This document shows positions 22,001 through 33,100 of a stretch of DNA of 64,000 nt, piece after piece; within the stretch, counting starts at the first letter, position 1, and each line of letters begins with the position of its first letter. Position numbers and translations under genes: made by a program. The stretch spans positions 40,653,469 through 40,717,468 of the forward strand of contig BTRK01000005.1 in assembly GCA_036245805.1 (NCBI GenBank), read 5' to 3'. Origin of the DNA: Pristionchus mayeri. Its lineage: Eukaryota > Nematoda > Chromadorea > Rhabditida > Neodiplogasteridae. The notes below the pieces were generated by a model that saw only the letters and a list, made by a program, of their open reading frames with translations, was not told the origin of the DNA and made no database searches.

Positions 22001-23964
22001 AAATCGAATTCCTCCAAAATTGGCATACATGTAGTTAGGGACCACAAGGGGTATAGCCGAAATGAAGCTATGCCACCCTAACTATGCTCAAACTGCCCGC
22101 TGGGATCCAAATAAGATCATGCTTTTGGCCGTTTGTCGATATCTTCTCAGAATCGCACTAGTGCTCATAAAGTACGTGAATATGTGTCAACGGAGAGCGG
22201 CAGGAAAACGAGACGAGGGGAAGAGGGGCGGAGCCAATTCCGACCCCTCCCCAGTCAAAATGGCAAAAATTTGGGCATAGCTTCGCCCTTTCCTGGTTGC
22301 GCCTCACCCCTGTGAGGCACGACGCGCCGGGTGAGAGAAATGCCAAAGAGTGGTCTCTGACTCCACCCCCTTGCACTCAGTCAACGCGCGTGTCCCTCAT
22401 CGTTGAACGAAAATGACAAGCAGGAGAAGCGTCCGATTTTCGTTTTCTTTTCTTTAAAAATGGTCTAAATGCATTCTTCACATAATATCCAAGGCGCATC
22501 AGTATGACCTTTCAAAGACCAAGACCTTTCAAAAGCGACCTTGTTCGCCCAAAATGATTAAGTATTCGCTGAGTCATTTCTCGGCGCAGGTTTTGCGCAA
22601 AACTGAGTTCCCACAACGTGCCAAGTGCCATAACGATCGAATGAAAAGTCTTGAGAAAAAAGCGAAAATTCGATACAATTTACATTATACGAATTATATA
22701 TCGTTCTGATGGGAGGGCTGGGAAAGTTTTGAAGTTTTAAATTTGTAGCTATGGATGCTAACTATCTATTAAATTAATATAATTAAAATTTAAAAAATAA
22801 CGTTTGGAGAAATTGGCAAACAACGGTCGGTAACTTGAAATAAAATCAGTTCATGATAGGCCCTGGCCTACCGTAACCCAAAACACAAATGGAAGGCAGG
22901 TTTTCTTGAGTTTACCTATACGGAGTACTCGATGAGAGAAATACAACAGCAAAGGAATTTCGATGCGCACCCGCTCGCGCGAGAGCGCCGCTGGTAAAGC
23001 AAATCGAGAGATTACGGTAGCTCTTTAACATAAGCGCTCTGGCGCGCGAGGATGCGTATCGAAATTGTCTTGACTGTGGTGTATTTCCCTCATCGAGTGC
23101 TACGTGTAGGACAACCCTAGAACACCTGTCCTCCATTTCTGTTTTGGGTTACGGTAGGCCAGGGCCTATCATGAACTGATTTTATTTCATATTGCCTACC
23201 GTTTTTTTGCCGATTTCTTCAAACTTTATTTTTTGATTTTAATTATATTAATTTAACAGATAGTTAGTATCCAGAGCTACAAATTTAAAACTTCAAAACT
23301 TTCTCAGCTCTCCCATCAGAACGATATATAATTCGTATATTTTAAATTTTATCGACTTTTTGCTTTTTTCTCAAGACTTTTAATTCGATCGTTATGGCAC
23401 TTGTGATCACATGAATATCGTTATGGCACGTGTGATCACTTGAATATTCTGCATTTTTAGAAGTATCAATGGTTTCGATTGATTGCGAAATATGAAATTC
23501 GAAAATTGAAGTTTTTGGACAAAAGTGCAGCGCATTTCTCAATGCGTGATCTAGAACACTAAATAAGCCACGCCTGAGCTATACTCCATGAGTACTACAT
23601 GTATGCCAATTTTGGAGGAATTCGATTTTTCGCTGGTGCCAAGCGTCTCCACAAAAATGTTCACTCACTCAGATAGTTTCTCATAAATCTACTGAGCCGA
23701 GAAATTGAGGGAAATCAAATGTGTTCACTCCTCCTTCATTTTTCCATATGATTAGAGTGACTAGAGCAAAATAGAAGCTGAACTTGCACGGTGTTCAGTC
23801 TAACTGGCGCTGTGGGGAGCGTCACATACAAGACCACGTCAATGAACATTATGAAAGTATCATGGCAGCCTCGAGGAGGTGTGAATGTGCGAGGACTAGT
23901 GGTAAGTATTTTTTTAAAAAAAGAATAATTATTTCTCTTGCAGATGACTTTCCGTGCCGTGTAA
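16052..23964 (+). CDS. Lectin B: secreted C-type lectin plus CUB protein
   Basis: Tandem paralogue of lectin A, 440 bp downstream on the same strand, expanded by repeats in its introns. Start ATG 16052 (MFRMTSFMSFVLVII, signal-like). Exons: 16052-16098, 16193-16245, 16920-17020, 18424-18492, 18637-18723, about 20552-20649, about 20766-20852, 20902-21040, 21084-21197, 21242-21300, 21425-21511, 21582-21661, 23799-23901, 23944-23964. Lengths and phases of many exons equal those of gene A (47, 69, 139, 114, 59, 87, 80, 103 and 21 nt). Domains in order: Cys-rich half domain (RYGQCEFN; WQWVDGSAITYKP), C-type lectin domain (GSVCYQ, CKSIGASLASIHNEQ, FKWIDGSVWNYTNF, WTNGECSTKMPFACSR), CUB (IVSPGFPVTSSIPCDFFL, LEANSCCDFLVLTEG, VSWQPRGGVNVRG), end MTFRAV. 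The 2.1 kb intron 21662-23798 holds a foldback element; the matching intron of gene A is 184 bp. Confidence 0.8.
16351..16682. mobile_element. TA-flanked MITE in lectin B intron 2
   Basis: Ends GGGTGGCGAAAATGACTCAA and TTGAGCCATTCTCTCCACCC are imperfect inverted repeats, bounded by TA at 16349-16350 and 16683-16684. The interior repeats the motif GAGCCGTTT / AACGGCTC in both orientations. The mirror copy is at 37424-37755. Confidence 0.75.
17021..18423. other. Large lectin B intron with exon-like remnants
   Basis: Between exons 3 and 4 of gene B lies about 1.4 kb where gene A has only 62 bp. Two lectin-like pieces are visible: VGWQYESTIEYGIFRG at 17054-17108, ending in a splice donor, and NASLANIESGAHLNLAR at about 17918-17968, which resembles the conserved C-type lectin helix. 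They may be extra exons of gene B or relics of another lectin exon set. A mariner-like end (CTTTTGCATCAACCTGATA) lies at about 18253. Confidence 0.4.
18746..19025. mobile_element. TTAA-flanked MITE, copy in lectin B
   Basis: Flanked by TTAA at 18742-18745 and 19026-19029. The interior matches the elements at 52000-52299 and 60101-60389 (CTCAATGGGA, AGCAAGTGAAAC, ACATTCCCCGGAGCACCC). The left terminus has diverged and about 12 bp are inserted before the right TTAA, so this is the oldest-looking member. TTAA duplication is the hallmark of piggyBac-type insertion. Mirror copy at 35081-35360. Confidence 0.7.
19492..19751 (-). repeat. Dispersed repeat, possible solo LTR
   Basis: About 260 bp shared with 34355-34614 (the arm mirror) and, independently, with 63229-63482 outside the palindrome. 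Conserved blocks are CTCGGAGCAGAG, CACGAAGACAGATGAGACCAG-like, CTCAGTGTGAGGAGAAT, and CGAGCGCAGATAAAATATA. The size and unique outer edges would fit a solo LTR, but I cannot see a primer-binding site or internal region. Confidence 0.45.
20268..20481. repeat. Short foldback in lectin B intron
   Basis: GCAGTTGCTGCGGAACGCG ... GGGCACTGGCAACCAACTGG is mirrored by ... GTAGCCAGTGCC ... GGCGCGTTCCCCGCAACTGG; CGGAGCTTA / TAAGCTCCG flank the centre at about 20376. The element is 214 bp and noncoding. Mirror copy at 33621-33834. Confidence 0.65.
21959..23681. repeat. GC-cored foldback element inside lectin B intron
   Basis: The outer ends (ACTATCTGAGTGAATGAA ... TTGGCACTAGCGAAAAATCG) pair with 23594-23681, and the inner arms (about 22650-23010 with 23020-23360) pair around a GCGCG-rich core. 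The left side also holds about 590 bp of non-palindromic sequence (22040-22630), so another insertion is likely nested there. Same family as 934-2004. Short ORFs here are shadows. Mirror copy at 30421-32143. Confidence 0.8.
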
Positions 23965-25557
23965 TACTCATGTTACTCATGTTACTTCCAACGCACACAT
24001 GATCATTGTTTAAACGAAAGCTAAACTCATGCTACGACTCACAAATAAACGATGTTTTAATCAACCCCACATGATATATAATCGGGTATTTCAACTCTTG
24101 CAGAGTTCCGCAACGACTAATTGTGAATTATCTATTGAATTTTTGTTGCTCAGCCATCCCTAAATTGCACGCGACACTTCTCACATTCACACGATAACCA
24201 TACATCATCAAGTGATTGTTAATCTGCTTATTAGATAAATCTAGGGAGGAGCGGCGTCTCTCTTCTCAATTGTCTCACTCCCTATCCAGTTAGACTTAGT
24301 TAGAGACGCTGGGAGATTGCGAGTGTGATAATTGATCGCGTCCAGGAAAGCTACAGAGAGATAGGCATGGCAACGCACGGAACAACTCTCTTCATTTTCC
24401 GTAATCTTTCGCCCGTATTAACGAAGAGAGAATACGCAGAATTAAGAGAGCAATCTCTAGTAGAGTCACCCCGAGGAAAGATAAGGAGATGTTTGCAGGA
24501 GATGCATTTTTCGCCGCCATCTAGTGTTTGATCAGGTGCACAGAAAAGTGCGCGAGTTGACGTCACTCTGCCAGAAGGACAGAAAGCTAAAGATCACTGA
24601 TCCGTTTTGCGAGCCCTTTTGCATTCCTTAAGTCGAGTTCCGAAATTAGTGAACGCGTTCCACTGTAAGCTAGCAAGGTAAGGCCGATAGGGTACGTTGG
24701 AGTTTGTAAACGAGACATAGCGGGATCGAAACAGGGCCAAATACTAATAATTTCTAACCTTGTCATATACGCCAAAGGGCTCTGTGGGTAGTAGTGGCGT
24801 TTCGAAACAAAAAAATGAAGGTTTTACACCTCTCTTCACTGGCCCAGACACCTTCAGCAGATATGGAAAACAAAGAAGTTCTTAGATTTGTATCATCTTT
24901 CAATCTCACCATGTCTCGTTCATAAGCTCCAACCCACACAGGCTTTCCTTATAGTCTTACCTTATAAGCACAATCACATTTTGATTATTTAGTTCTGATA
25001 AATTATGCGGCTGTTCGAAAATGTTACCACGGAAGTGCGAAAACTTAATAGTTTCCATGACATTTGCAAGATAAGAACAATTGCACGCGTCGTGTGATTC
25101 CGAAAATTCGTGATGTGTCGCCGACAGAAGCTTTAGGTTCACTATAAAGTGCGATAGTTCAATCATTCAATCACCTTTTTTTCCGAGCTGCACCCAATTA
25201 AGAGCTTCTAACTAGGGCTTCGTAGTAATGTCGACCGTCATTCGCAGTTATCTATTGACTATTATAGGGCAAATGGAGTGAAGGGCTTCAGTTCGCGCGA
25301 TGAAACCATATTTTGTGATTATTTTCCCAAACTGTAGCATAAGCTTCTAATTCGACCGTCGACCTTGTTCCTATCTTTATTATTCGCTATTCTCGCGACA
25401 CGACCCACCCTATGCTCACACGTGTCTACAAAGGGATCAGATCGCGCTATGATCATGACATTCTTGTTCCCGATCTTCCGTTGTTTTCGCTCATTTTTAT
25501 TTTTTTTTCCGAATACAAATACATTTCAGAACCTTGGACTAAACCTACACTGAGATC
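23965..25557. other. Region between lectin B and EndoU exon 1
   Basis: I identify no gene. A GTTCCGCAACGACTAA-type half hairpin at about 24100-24125 belongs to the repeat family seen in the RING gene introns. A 69-codon minus-strand ORF at 24957-25166 (MIELSHFIVNLKLLSATHH...) is preserved in both arms but lacks recognisable content. The last few hundred bases would be the promoter region of EndoU exon 1. Mirrored at about 28546-30137. Confidence 0.4.
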
Positions 25558-25588
25558 ATGAGATCAACTGTAATTCTTACCGTAGCCT
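25558..25588 (+). pseudogene. EndoU exon 1 (signal peptide), left copy, orphaned
   Basis: ATG AGA TCA ... encodes MRSTVILTVA and ends in a GTGAGT donor, identical to exon 1 of the right-arm copy. Arm identity ends inside the following intron (25674). What comes next is an internal EndoU exon rather than exon 2, so this copy has lost exons 2-5 and most of exon 6. Confidence 0.7.
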
Positions 25589-25671
25589 GTGAGTTAATCT
25601 TAGCTTAATGCTAATTGGAAAATTTGTCAATGATTCATTTTCCAAATCTTGAAAGGTTTCAATAATTACGT

Positions 25672-26236
25672 TCACCGCCTGGTCTTCTACCAAGCCGTTC
25701 TCGCTCATGCACGGCTACCTCGTGAAGAAGGGTGAGATAATACATCTTGAATGTTGTTTACTTGCTAGAAGTAGCCATGTTTTCGCCATTATCGTTATTC
25801 CCAATATTTCACTTTCTAGCAGTTTCTACAGAAACTAGCTCCGAAGCAGAATAATGCAAATTTATGCTTTAAACATAAATAATCACAGCTCATCGTATTT
25901 TTGAGTGGCTCCATTCAGGCAAAGTCTCTTCCGACATGACCGAATTCAAGAAGTTCCTGACCACTTTCTGGTTCGGCACCTGCGGAACCTGACAGTTTTA
26001 CACTAAAATTAAGTACTGCTTGAATATGGACACGGTGACTTACCAGGTTTCGAGCATGTCTTTTCGGGTGAGTACAAAGAGGACAAGACCATCGACGGCC
26101 ACCATGACTGGTTCAAGTGAGTTTGAATTTTCGGAATTTGTTTCCCTGTTTTGCTATAATTTTCAATCACTACATGCAGGTACTATCTCGATCAGAAGAA
26201 AGGCAACCTCAAGTACTACGGATACTACTCTTATCT
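25672..26236 (+). pseudogene. EndoU 3' exons (catalytic part), displaced
   Basis: This holds the C-terminal part of a secreted EndoU (XendoU-like) RNase. The pieces are AWSSTKPFSLMHGYLVKK (25676-25730), SLPTDMTEFKKFLTTFWFG (25924-25980), GFEHVFSGEYKEDKT...GHHDWFK (about 26048-26118) and YYLDQKKGNLKYYGYY (about 26180-26230). The GFEHVF histidine and the GHHDW histidine match the two catalytic histidines of the family, with a following lysine region. After FGTCGT the frame meets a stop before GFEHVF unless a splice removes it. The first 310 bp are repeated at 27058-27367. Beyond 26240 no further EndoU coding is visible. Confidence 0.7.
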
Positions 26237-28428
26237 ACGTATTTTTTTACCCCGGGGAATTGTATTGCCATAACCTTCATGTCACCTTCATGTTTTGCAC
26301 GGCATATAATCACATTCTGGAGCAAACGTGATTATATGCCGAAATTGCAATAATGGAAAAATTTTAAAATTTCGATTTTTCGACCATTTTGTAAATCAAG
26401 GGTCTCTATTTCCTACATTCTCTCAGAATACTCTGATAAAGTTTGTGAAAAAAAACAAATACTCAACTACGATTCCACGGTATATTTTTGCTGAGATATT
26501 ATGAAAAATATATTGCGACCCAGATTACAAACTGTTTTGCAGTCTGATGTCGAACGTGGACGAGTCGCTGTTCAGCAAGGCCGTGTACTCGAACCTCAAG
26601 AAGATGTACGACAACAACATCTTCAATCCCGACGTGAGCGATCAAGCGAAACGTTTTGTACACAAAAGTCACAATTAGTAGTTTGCGGCGTTCTGCAAGA
26701 GATTCAAGGAACTTTGGTTTGTGTCACTTATGTCGACACAATTTGTAGATTTTATAATCCGATAGATGACGGTAGGCTTTGTGCTTTCTTTTCGGTTAAA
26801 ATACTGATTTTTAAATACTGAATTGTTCAGTGTAAATGCTGCATTTAATTTCCAATTTATCTCTTACAGGTATGCGTAAGCGAGTCTGACTACAAGTCGG
26901 GCTTCAAGAGGTTCGTTTACTTCATTTGGTTCCATTTTTGAACAATTCTTGAAATTTAACATCCTTGTTTGACGCACTAGTCAAACGTAAAAGTACTACA
27001 ATTGTGGTGAGCATATGCTAATCGTGCATTGTTTCAGCACCATCATCCAGGACCTCCTCACCGCCTGGTCTTCTACCAAGCCGTTCTCGCTCATGCACGG
27101 CTACCTCGTGAAGAAGGGTGAGATAATACATCTTGAATGTTGTTTACTTGCTAGAAGTAGCCATGCTTTCGCCATTATCGTTATTCCCAATATTTCACTT
27201 TCTAGCAGTTTCTACAGAAACTAGCTCCGAAGCAGAATAATGCAAATTTATGCTTTAAACATAAATAATCACAGCTCATCGTATTTTTGAGTGGCTCCAT
27301 TCAGGCAAAGTCTCTTCCGACATGACCGAATTCAAGAAGTTCCTGACCACTTTCTGGTTCGGCACCTACTCGCGTTATTATTAGTTGCTGAAAAAAATAA
27401 TTTATTTTGTTTACAATTATAACGTCTTATCCGATTTGATTGGTGGATAACTACACCTGATATTTTATTTACTTTCAAATTCGAAGACTCACCCCATCAT
27501 TAGGAATCCGTAGAGATCTCATTTACACGTGGGATCTTTTTTTCGGCTACACCCAAAAAACTGTGAATAAAGTTATCGAAAAATCGCTTTTCTTGAATTA
27601 TCTATATTTTATGCTTCTCAAATGGTTTCACTTCCAACATAAAATTTGTTCAGCTCTCAAAGGCGGTTCGTTTGCTTTTTTAACGACTTCGTCTCTCAAA
27701 AAATAAAGGAATTGTGTCAAACTTTTGAAATTTTGAGAGCCGGCTTTTAGCCTGTTTGCAATTTACGGCTCCGAAACTTAAAACAAAAGTTCCTTATCTC
27801 TAGATGCATCAATAATGATAATGGGTTGCCGATTGAAGCAGTTTGAAGTTTTTGTAAATCACATCCTGCGATATCTCAGAAGAGTTCTGTTATGCACACA
27901 CGATAGTCAAACTAACATAGAATTCTACTTCAAATTTCGATAAAAACATTCGCTTCGAGATCAATCGCGATAGAACGTGTAAATTTAAATATTTCTCTCT
28001 TTCTCTACGCTTTCTCATCTATCGCCTAATACACCATGTAAAACGCCGTGACTAACTTGCTGCCGCTCGGCTTCGGGTTGCTGCCCAGTTTCGTGCCCCA
28101 GTTAAGAGGGCTTGTCCGCGTCGTACTGAGAGGAAGAGGGCTTGTCCGCGTCGCCCTTGCGCATGTTATCCACCAGCGTCTGCATTTGTTATGGTTATTA
28201 TTGTTTTGTGTCTACATTCTCTACTCTCTGTATCTGTCGACCCCGTTCACTTCTAGAATTGTACTTCTTTTTACCTGCATTTCGCATGGATTTGTGGTAC
28301 ACAAAAAAGGCACTCACTTGGAACTCGGTATCCGTGGCGCGAGTATCGGAATCGAACGAGGGAACGAATCTGACGTCATCCGAAGCCTCCTTGATGTCCA
28401 TCGGCATTGACCAGCCGAGAGCCAGGCC
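25675..28428. repeat. Asymmetric spacer of the giant palindrome
   Basis: These 2754 bp lack inverted symmetry and are the hinge between the arms. Contents: displaced EndoU exons on both strands, a 310 bp direct repeat (25672-25981 and 27058-27367, offset 1386), and about 660 bp of AT-rich sequence (27390-28030) in which I see nothing. A half hairpin TTTGCGGCGTTCTGCAAGAG lies at about 26683. Confidence 0.9.
26543..27390 (+). pseudogene. EndoU middle exons, plus strand
   Basis: Four EndoU exons in correct relative order: LMSNVDESLFSKAVYSNLKK...NPD (26543-26633), VCVSESDYKSGFK (about 26870-26911), TIIQDLLTAWSSTKPFSLMH...KK (about 27039-27117), and SLPTDMTEFKKFLTTFWFGTYSR (about 27306-27378), then a stop. 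In an intact EndoU these precede the FEHVF segment, but here that segment lies upstream at 26.05 kb. The order is therefore permuted. Codons are GC-rich in third positions relative to the introns, as for a formerly well-expressed gene. Confidence 0.7.
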
Positions 28429-28545
28429 TGAACGTAATTATTGAAACCTTTCAAGATTTGGAAAATGAATCATTGACAAATTTTCCAATTAGCATTAAGC
28501 TAAGATTAACTCACAGGCTACGGTAAGAATTACAGTTGATCTCAT
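28030..28545 (-). pseudogene. EndoU 5' exons (signal peptide and N-terminus), minus strand
   Basis: Exon 1 is 28515-28545 and exon 2 is 28318-28427; together they encode 47 residues in one frame: MRSTVILTVACLALGW (a signal peptide) then SMPMDIKEASDDVRFVPSF.... Exon 3 starts at 28179 (TLVDNMRKGDADKPS) but contains a duplication of GACGCGGACAAGCCCTCTT that shifts the frame to a stop. NWGTKLGSNPKPSGSKLV is readable in another frame just beyond. The middle exons that should follow are on the opposite strand, so the gene is broken by inversion. Confidence 0.7.
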
Positions 28546-30137
28546 GATCTCAGTGTAGGTTTAGTCCAATGTTCTGAAATGTATTTGTATTCGGAAAAAA
28601 AATAAAAATGAGCGAAAACAACGGAAGATCGGGAACAAGAATGTCATGATCATAGCGCGATCTGATCCCTTTGTAGACACGTGTGAGCATAGGGTGGGTC
28701 GTGTCGCGAGAATAGCGAATAATAAAGATAGGAACAAGGTCGACGGTCGAATTAGAAGCTTATGCTACAGTTTGGGAAAATAATCACAAAATATGGTTTC
28801 ATCGCGCGAACTGAAGCGCTTCACTCCATTTGCCCTATAATAGTCAATAGATAACTGCGAATGACGGTCGACATTACTACGAAGCCCTAGTTAGAAGCTC
28901 TTAATTGGGTGCAGCTCGGAAAAAAAGGTGATTGAATGATTGAACTATCGCACTTTATAGTGAACCTAAAGCTTCTGTCGGCGACACATCACGAATTTTC
29001 GGAATCACACGACGCGTGCAATTGTTCTTATCTTGCAAATGTCATGGAAACTATTAAGTTTTCGCACTTCCGTGGTAACATTTTCGAACAGCCGCATAAT
29101 TTATCAGAACTAAATAATCAAAATGTGATTGTGCTTATAAGGTAAGACTATAAGGAAAGCCTGTGTGGGTTGGAGCTTATGAACGAGACATGGTGAGATT
29201 GAAAGATGATACAAATCTAAGAACTTCTTTGTTTTCCATATCTGCTGAAGGTGTCTGGGCCAGTGAAGAGAGGTGTAAAACCTTCATTTTTTTGTTTCGA
29301 AACGCCACTACTACCCACAGAGCCCTTTGGCGTATATGACAAGGTTAGAAATTATTAGTATTTGGCCCTGTTTCGATCCCGCTATGTCTCGTTTACAAAC
29401 TCCAACGTACCCTATCGGCCTTACCTTGCTAGCTTACAGTGGAACGCGTTCACTAATTTCGGAACTCGACTTAAGGAATGCAAAAGGGCTCGCAAAACGG
29501 ATCAGTGATCTTTAGCTTTCTGTCCTTCTGGCAGAGTGACGTCAACTCGCGCACTTTTCTGTGCACCTGATCAAACACTAGATGGCGGCGAAAAATGCAT
29601 CTCCTGCAAACATCTCCTTATCTTTCCTCGGGGTGACTCTACTAGAGATTGCTCTCTTAATTCTGCGTATTCTCTCTTCGTTAATACGGGCGAAAGATTA
29701 CGGAAAATGAAGAGAGTTGTTCCGTGCGTTGCCATGCCTATCTCTCTGTAGCTTTCCTGGACGCGATCAATTATCACACTCGCAATCTCCCAGCGTCTCT
29801 AACTAAGTCTAACTGGATAGGGAGTGAGACAATTGAGAAGAGAGACGCCGCTCCTCCCTAGATTTATCTAATAAGCAGATTAACAATCACTTGATGATGT
29901 ATGGTTATCGTGTGAATGTGAGAAGTGTCGCGTGCAATTTAGGGATGGCTGAGCAACAAAAATTCAATAGATAATTCACAATTAGTCGTTGCGGAACTCT
30001 GCAAGAGTTGAAATACCCGATTATATATCATGTGGGGTTGATTAAAACATCGTTTATTTGTGAGTCGTAGCATGAGTTTAGCTTTCGTTTAAACAATGAT
30101 CATGTGTGCGTTGGAAGTAACATGAGTAACATGAGTA

Positions 30138-33100
30138 TTACACGGCACGGAAAGTCATCTGCAAGAGAAATAATTATTCTTTTTTAAAAAAAATACTTAC
30201 CACTAGTCCTCGCACATTCACACCTCCTCGAGGCTGCCATGATACTTTCATAATGTTCATTGACGTGGTCTTGTATGTGACGCTCCCCACAGCGCCAGTT
30301 AGACTGAACACCGTGCAAGTTCAGCTTCTATTTTGCTCTAGTCACTCTAATCATATGGAAAAATGAAGGAGGAGTGAACACATTTGATTTCCCTCAATTT
30401 CTCGGCTCAGTAGATTTATGAGAAACTATCTGAGTGAGTGAACATTTTTGTGGAGACGCTTGGCACCAGCGAAAAATCGAATTCCTCCAAAATTGGCATA
30501 CATGTAGTACTCATGGAGTATAGCTCAGGCGTGGCTTATTTAGTGTTCTAGATCACGCATTGAGAAATGCGCTGCACTTTTGTCCAAAAACTTCAATTTT
30601 CGAATTTCATATTTCGCAATCAATCGAAACCATTGATACTTCTAAAAATGCAGAATATTCAAGTGATCACACGTGCCATAACGATATTCATGTGATCACA
30701 AGTGCCATAACGATCGAATTAAAAGTCTTGAGAAAAAAGCAAAAATTCGATAAAATTTAAAATATACGAATTATATATCGTTCTGATGGGAGAGCTGAGA
30801 AAGTTTTGAAGTTTTAAATTTGTAGCTCTGGATACTAACTATCTGTTAAATTAATATAATTAAAATCAAAAAATAAAGTTTGAAGAAATCGGCAAAAAAA
30901 CGGTAGGCAATATGAAATAAAATCAGTTCATGATAGGCCCTGGCCTACCGTAACCCAAAACAGAAATGGAGGACAGGTGTTCTAGGGTTGTCCTACACGT
31001 AGCACTCGATGAGGGAAATACACCACAGTCAAGACAATTTCGATACGCATCCTCGCGCGCCAGAGCGCTTATGTTAAAGAGCTACCGTAATCTCTCGATT
31101 TGCTTTACCAGCGGCGCTCTCGCGCGAGCGGGTGCGCATCGAAATTCCTTTGCTGTTGTATTTCTCTCATCGAGTACTCCGTATAGGTAAACTCAAGAAA
31201 ACCTGCCTTCCTTTTGTGTTTTGGGTTACGGTAGGCCAGGGCCTATCATGAACTGATTTTATTTCAAGTTACCGACCGTTGTTTGCCAATTTCTCCAAAC
31301 GTTATTTTTTAAATTTTAATTATATTAATTTAATAGATAGTTAGCATCCATAGCTACAAATTTAAAACTTCAAAACTTTCCCAGCCCTCCCATCAGAACG
31401 ATATATAATTCGTATAATGTAAATTGTATCGAATTTTCGCTTTTTTCTCAAGACTTTTCATTCGATCGTTATGGCACTTGGCACGTTGTGGGAACTCAGT
31501 TTTGCGCAAAACCTGCGCCGAGAAATGACTCAGCGAATACTTAATCATTTTGGGCGAACAAGGTCGCTTTTGAAAGGTCTTGGTCTTTGAAAGGTCATAC
31601 TGATGCGCCTTGGATATTATGTGAAGAATGCATTTAGACCATTTTTAAAGAAAAGAAAACGAAAATCGGACGCTTCTCCTGCTTGTCATTTTCGTTCAAC
31701 GATGAGGGACACGCGCGTTGACTGAGTGCAAGGGGGTGGAGTCAGAGACCACTCTTTGGCATTTCTCTCACCCGGCGCGTCGTGCCTCACAGGGGTGAGG
31801 CGCAACCAGGAAAGGGCGAAGCTATGCCCAAATTTTTGCCATTTTGACTGGGGAGGGGTCGGAATTGGCTCCGCCCCTCTTCCCCTCGTCTCGTTTTCCT
31901 GCCGCTCTCCGTTGACACATATTCACGTACTTTATGAGCACTAGTGCGATTCTGAGAAGATATCGACAAACGGCCAAAAGCATGATCTTATTTGGATCCC
32001 AGCGGGCAGTTTGAGCATAGTTAGGGTGGCATAGCTTCATTTCGGCTATACCCCTTGTGGTCCCTAACTACATGTATGCCAATTTTGGAGGAATTCGATT
32101 TTTCGCTAGTGCCAAGAGTATTTTCATTCACTCAGATAGTCTTTCTTATCGTCTTAATAATTGGAATATGAGGTGTAAAAGTAAAAAAAACCCAGAAATT
32201 AAAACTCAAGTATATATCTCTACTGGGAGCAGAGATATGCAATTGCGAGTATTCACGTTTGTTCCCTTCTTCTTGAATTTTTCCACATCATTTTAAAAAG
32301 TTTCATTCTATTTTGGAACTGACTGCGCGACCTAACGTAGTCAATCTTCACGACTGCAATATCGCTTGACGTGGCTACACCCTTTTACCCTATCTAGTTT
32401 TTTACTCTAATACTTTTTGCAATTTTATGTAAAGACGTACTTGGCTACAAGGGCACCTCCCACGGGACCTTCTGTAAGAACCAGAAAGTCGCAGCAAGAG
32501 TTGGCTTCGAGAGTTATTATCTGAAAAGAAATTGCACAGCATACATCAACAGTATTAATAACGTTGCAGATGATCACATCATCGTATTACCTCCACCTCG
32601 ATCAGCTTCCCAGTAGGCACCGTCAGGAAGAAATCACAAGGAATTGACGAGGTCACAGGAAAGCCCGGAGATACAATCTGAAATAAAAATAGAGACAAAT
32701 CATTAGAAGCGGCTCAGTTTAGCATCATATCATGCTGCTCATCATATCACACACTCTCTCGCCGGTTAGAGAAGGTCAGACGATTACTCTCAAAAACATA
32801 CGATTTCTCCTTCCGTTACGTTTCCGCCTGGACATTTCTTCGATGCTCCTTCGGCGAAGGCTTAATATTATTTTTCAAAAAGTACATTTTCTATCACTGC
32901 TTACCTTTTCTCGAGCACGCGAAAGGCATTTTAGTCGAGCACTCGCCATTGGTCCACTGTCCATCAACTCCGTTGGTCGCCATCGACAGACAGTTCCCCA
33001 ATCCTCGTATGGGGAAACCTTTACATCTATATGTCATCTTGCAATCAGAGCAGTAACATACCAGGCACAAAGTTAGTGTAGTTCCAAACGGACCCGTCGA

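Larger units (their letters stand above)
6131..25674 (+). repeat. Left arm of giant inverted duplication (~19.5 kb)
   Basis: The reverse complement of this interval is found at 28429-48020. Paired coordinates sum to 54102-54149, with drift explained by a few indels: 23 bp near 11.77 kb, 20 bp near 12.4 kb and 4 bp near 19.87 kb. The outer limit is the point where CTGAATTGCCCAAAATGC-like sequence stops matching. The inner limit is AATAATTACGTTCA at 25661-25674. Nearly every ORF in this arm has an identical counterpart in the other. Confidence 0.95.
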
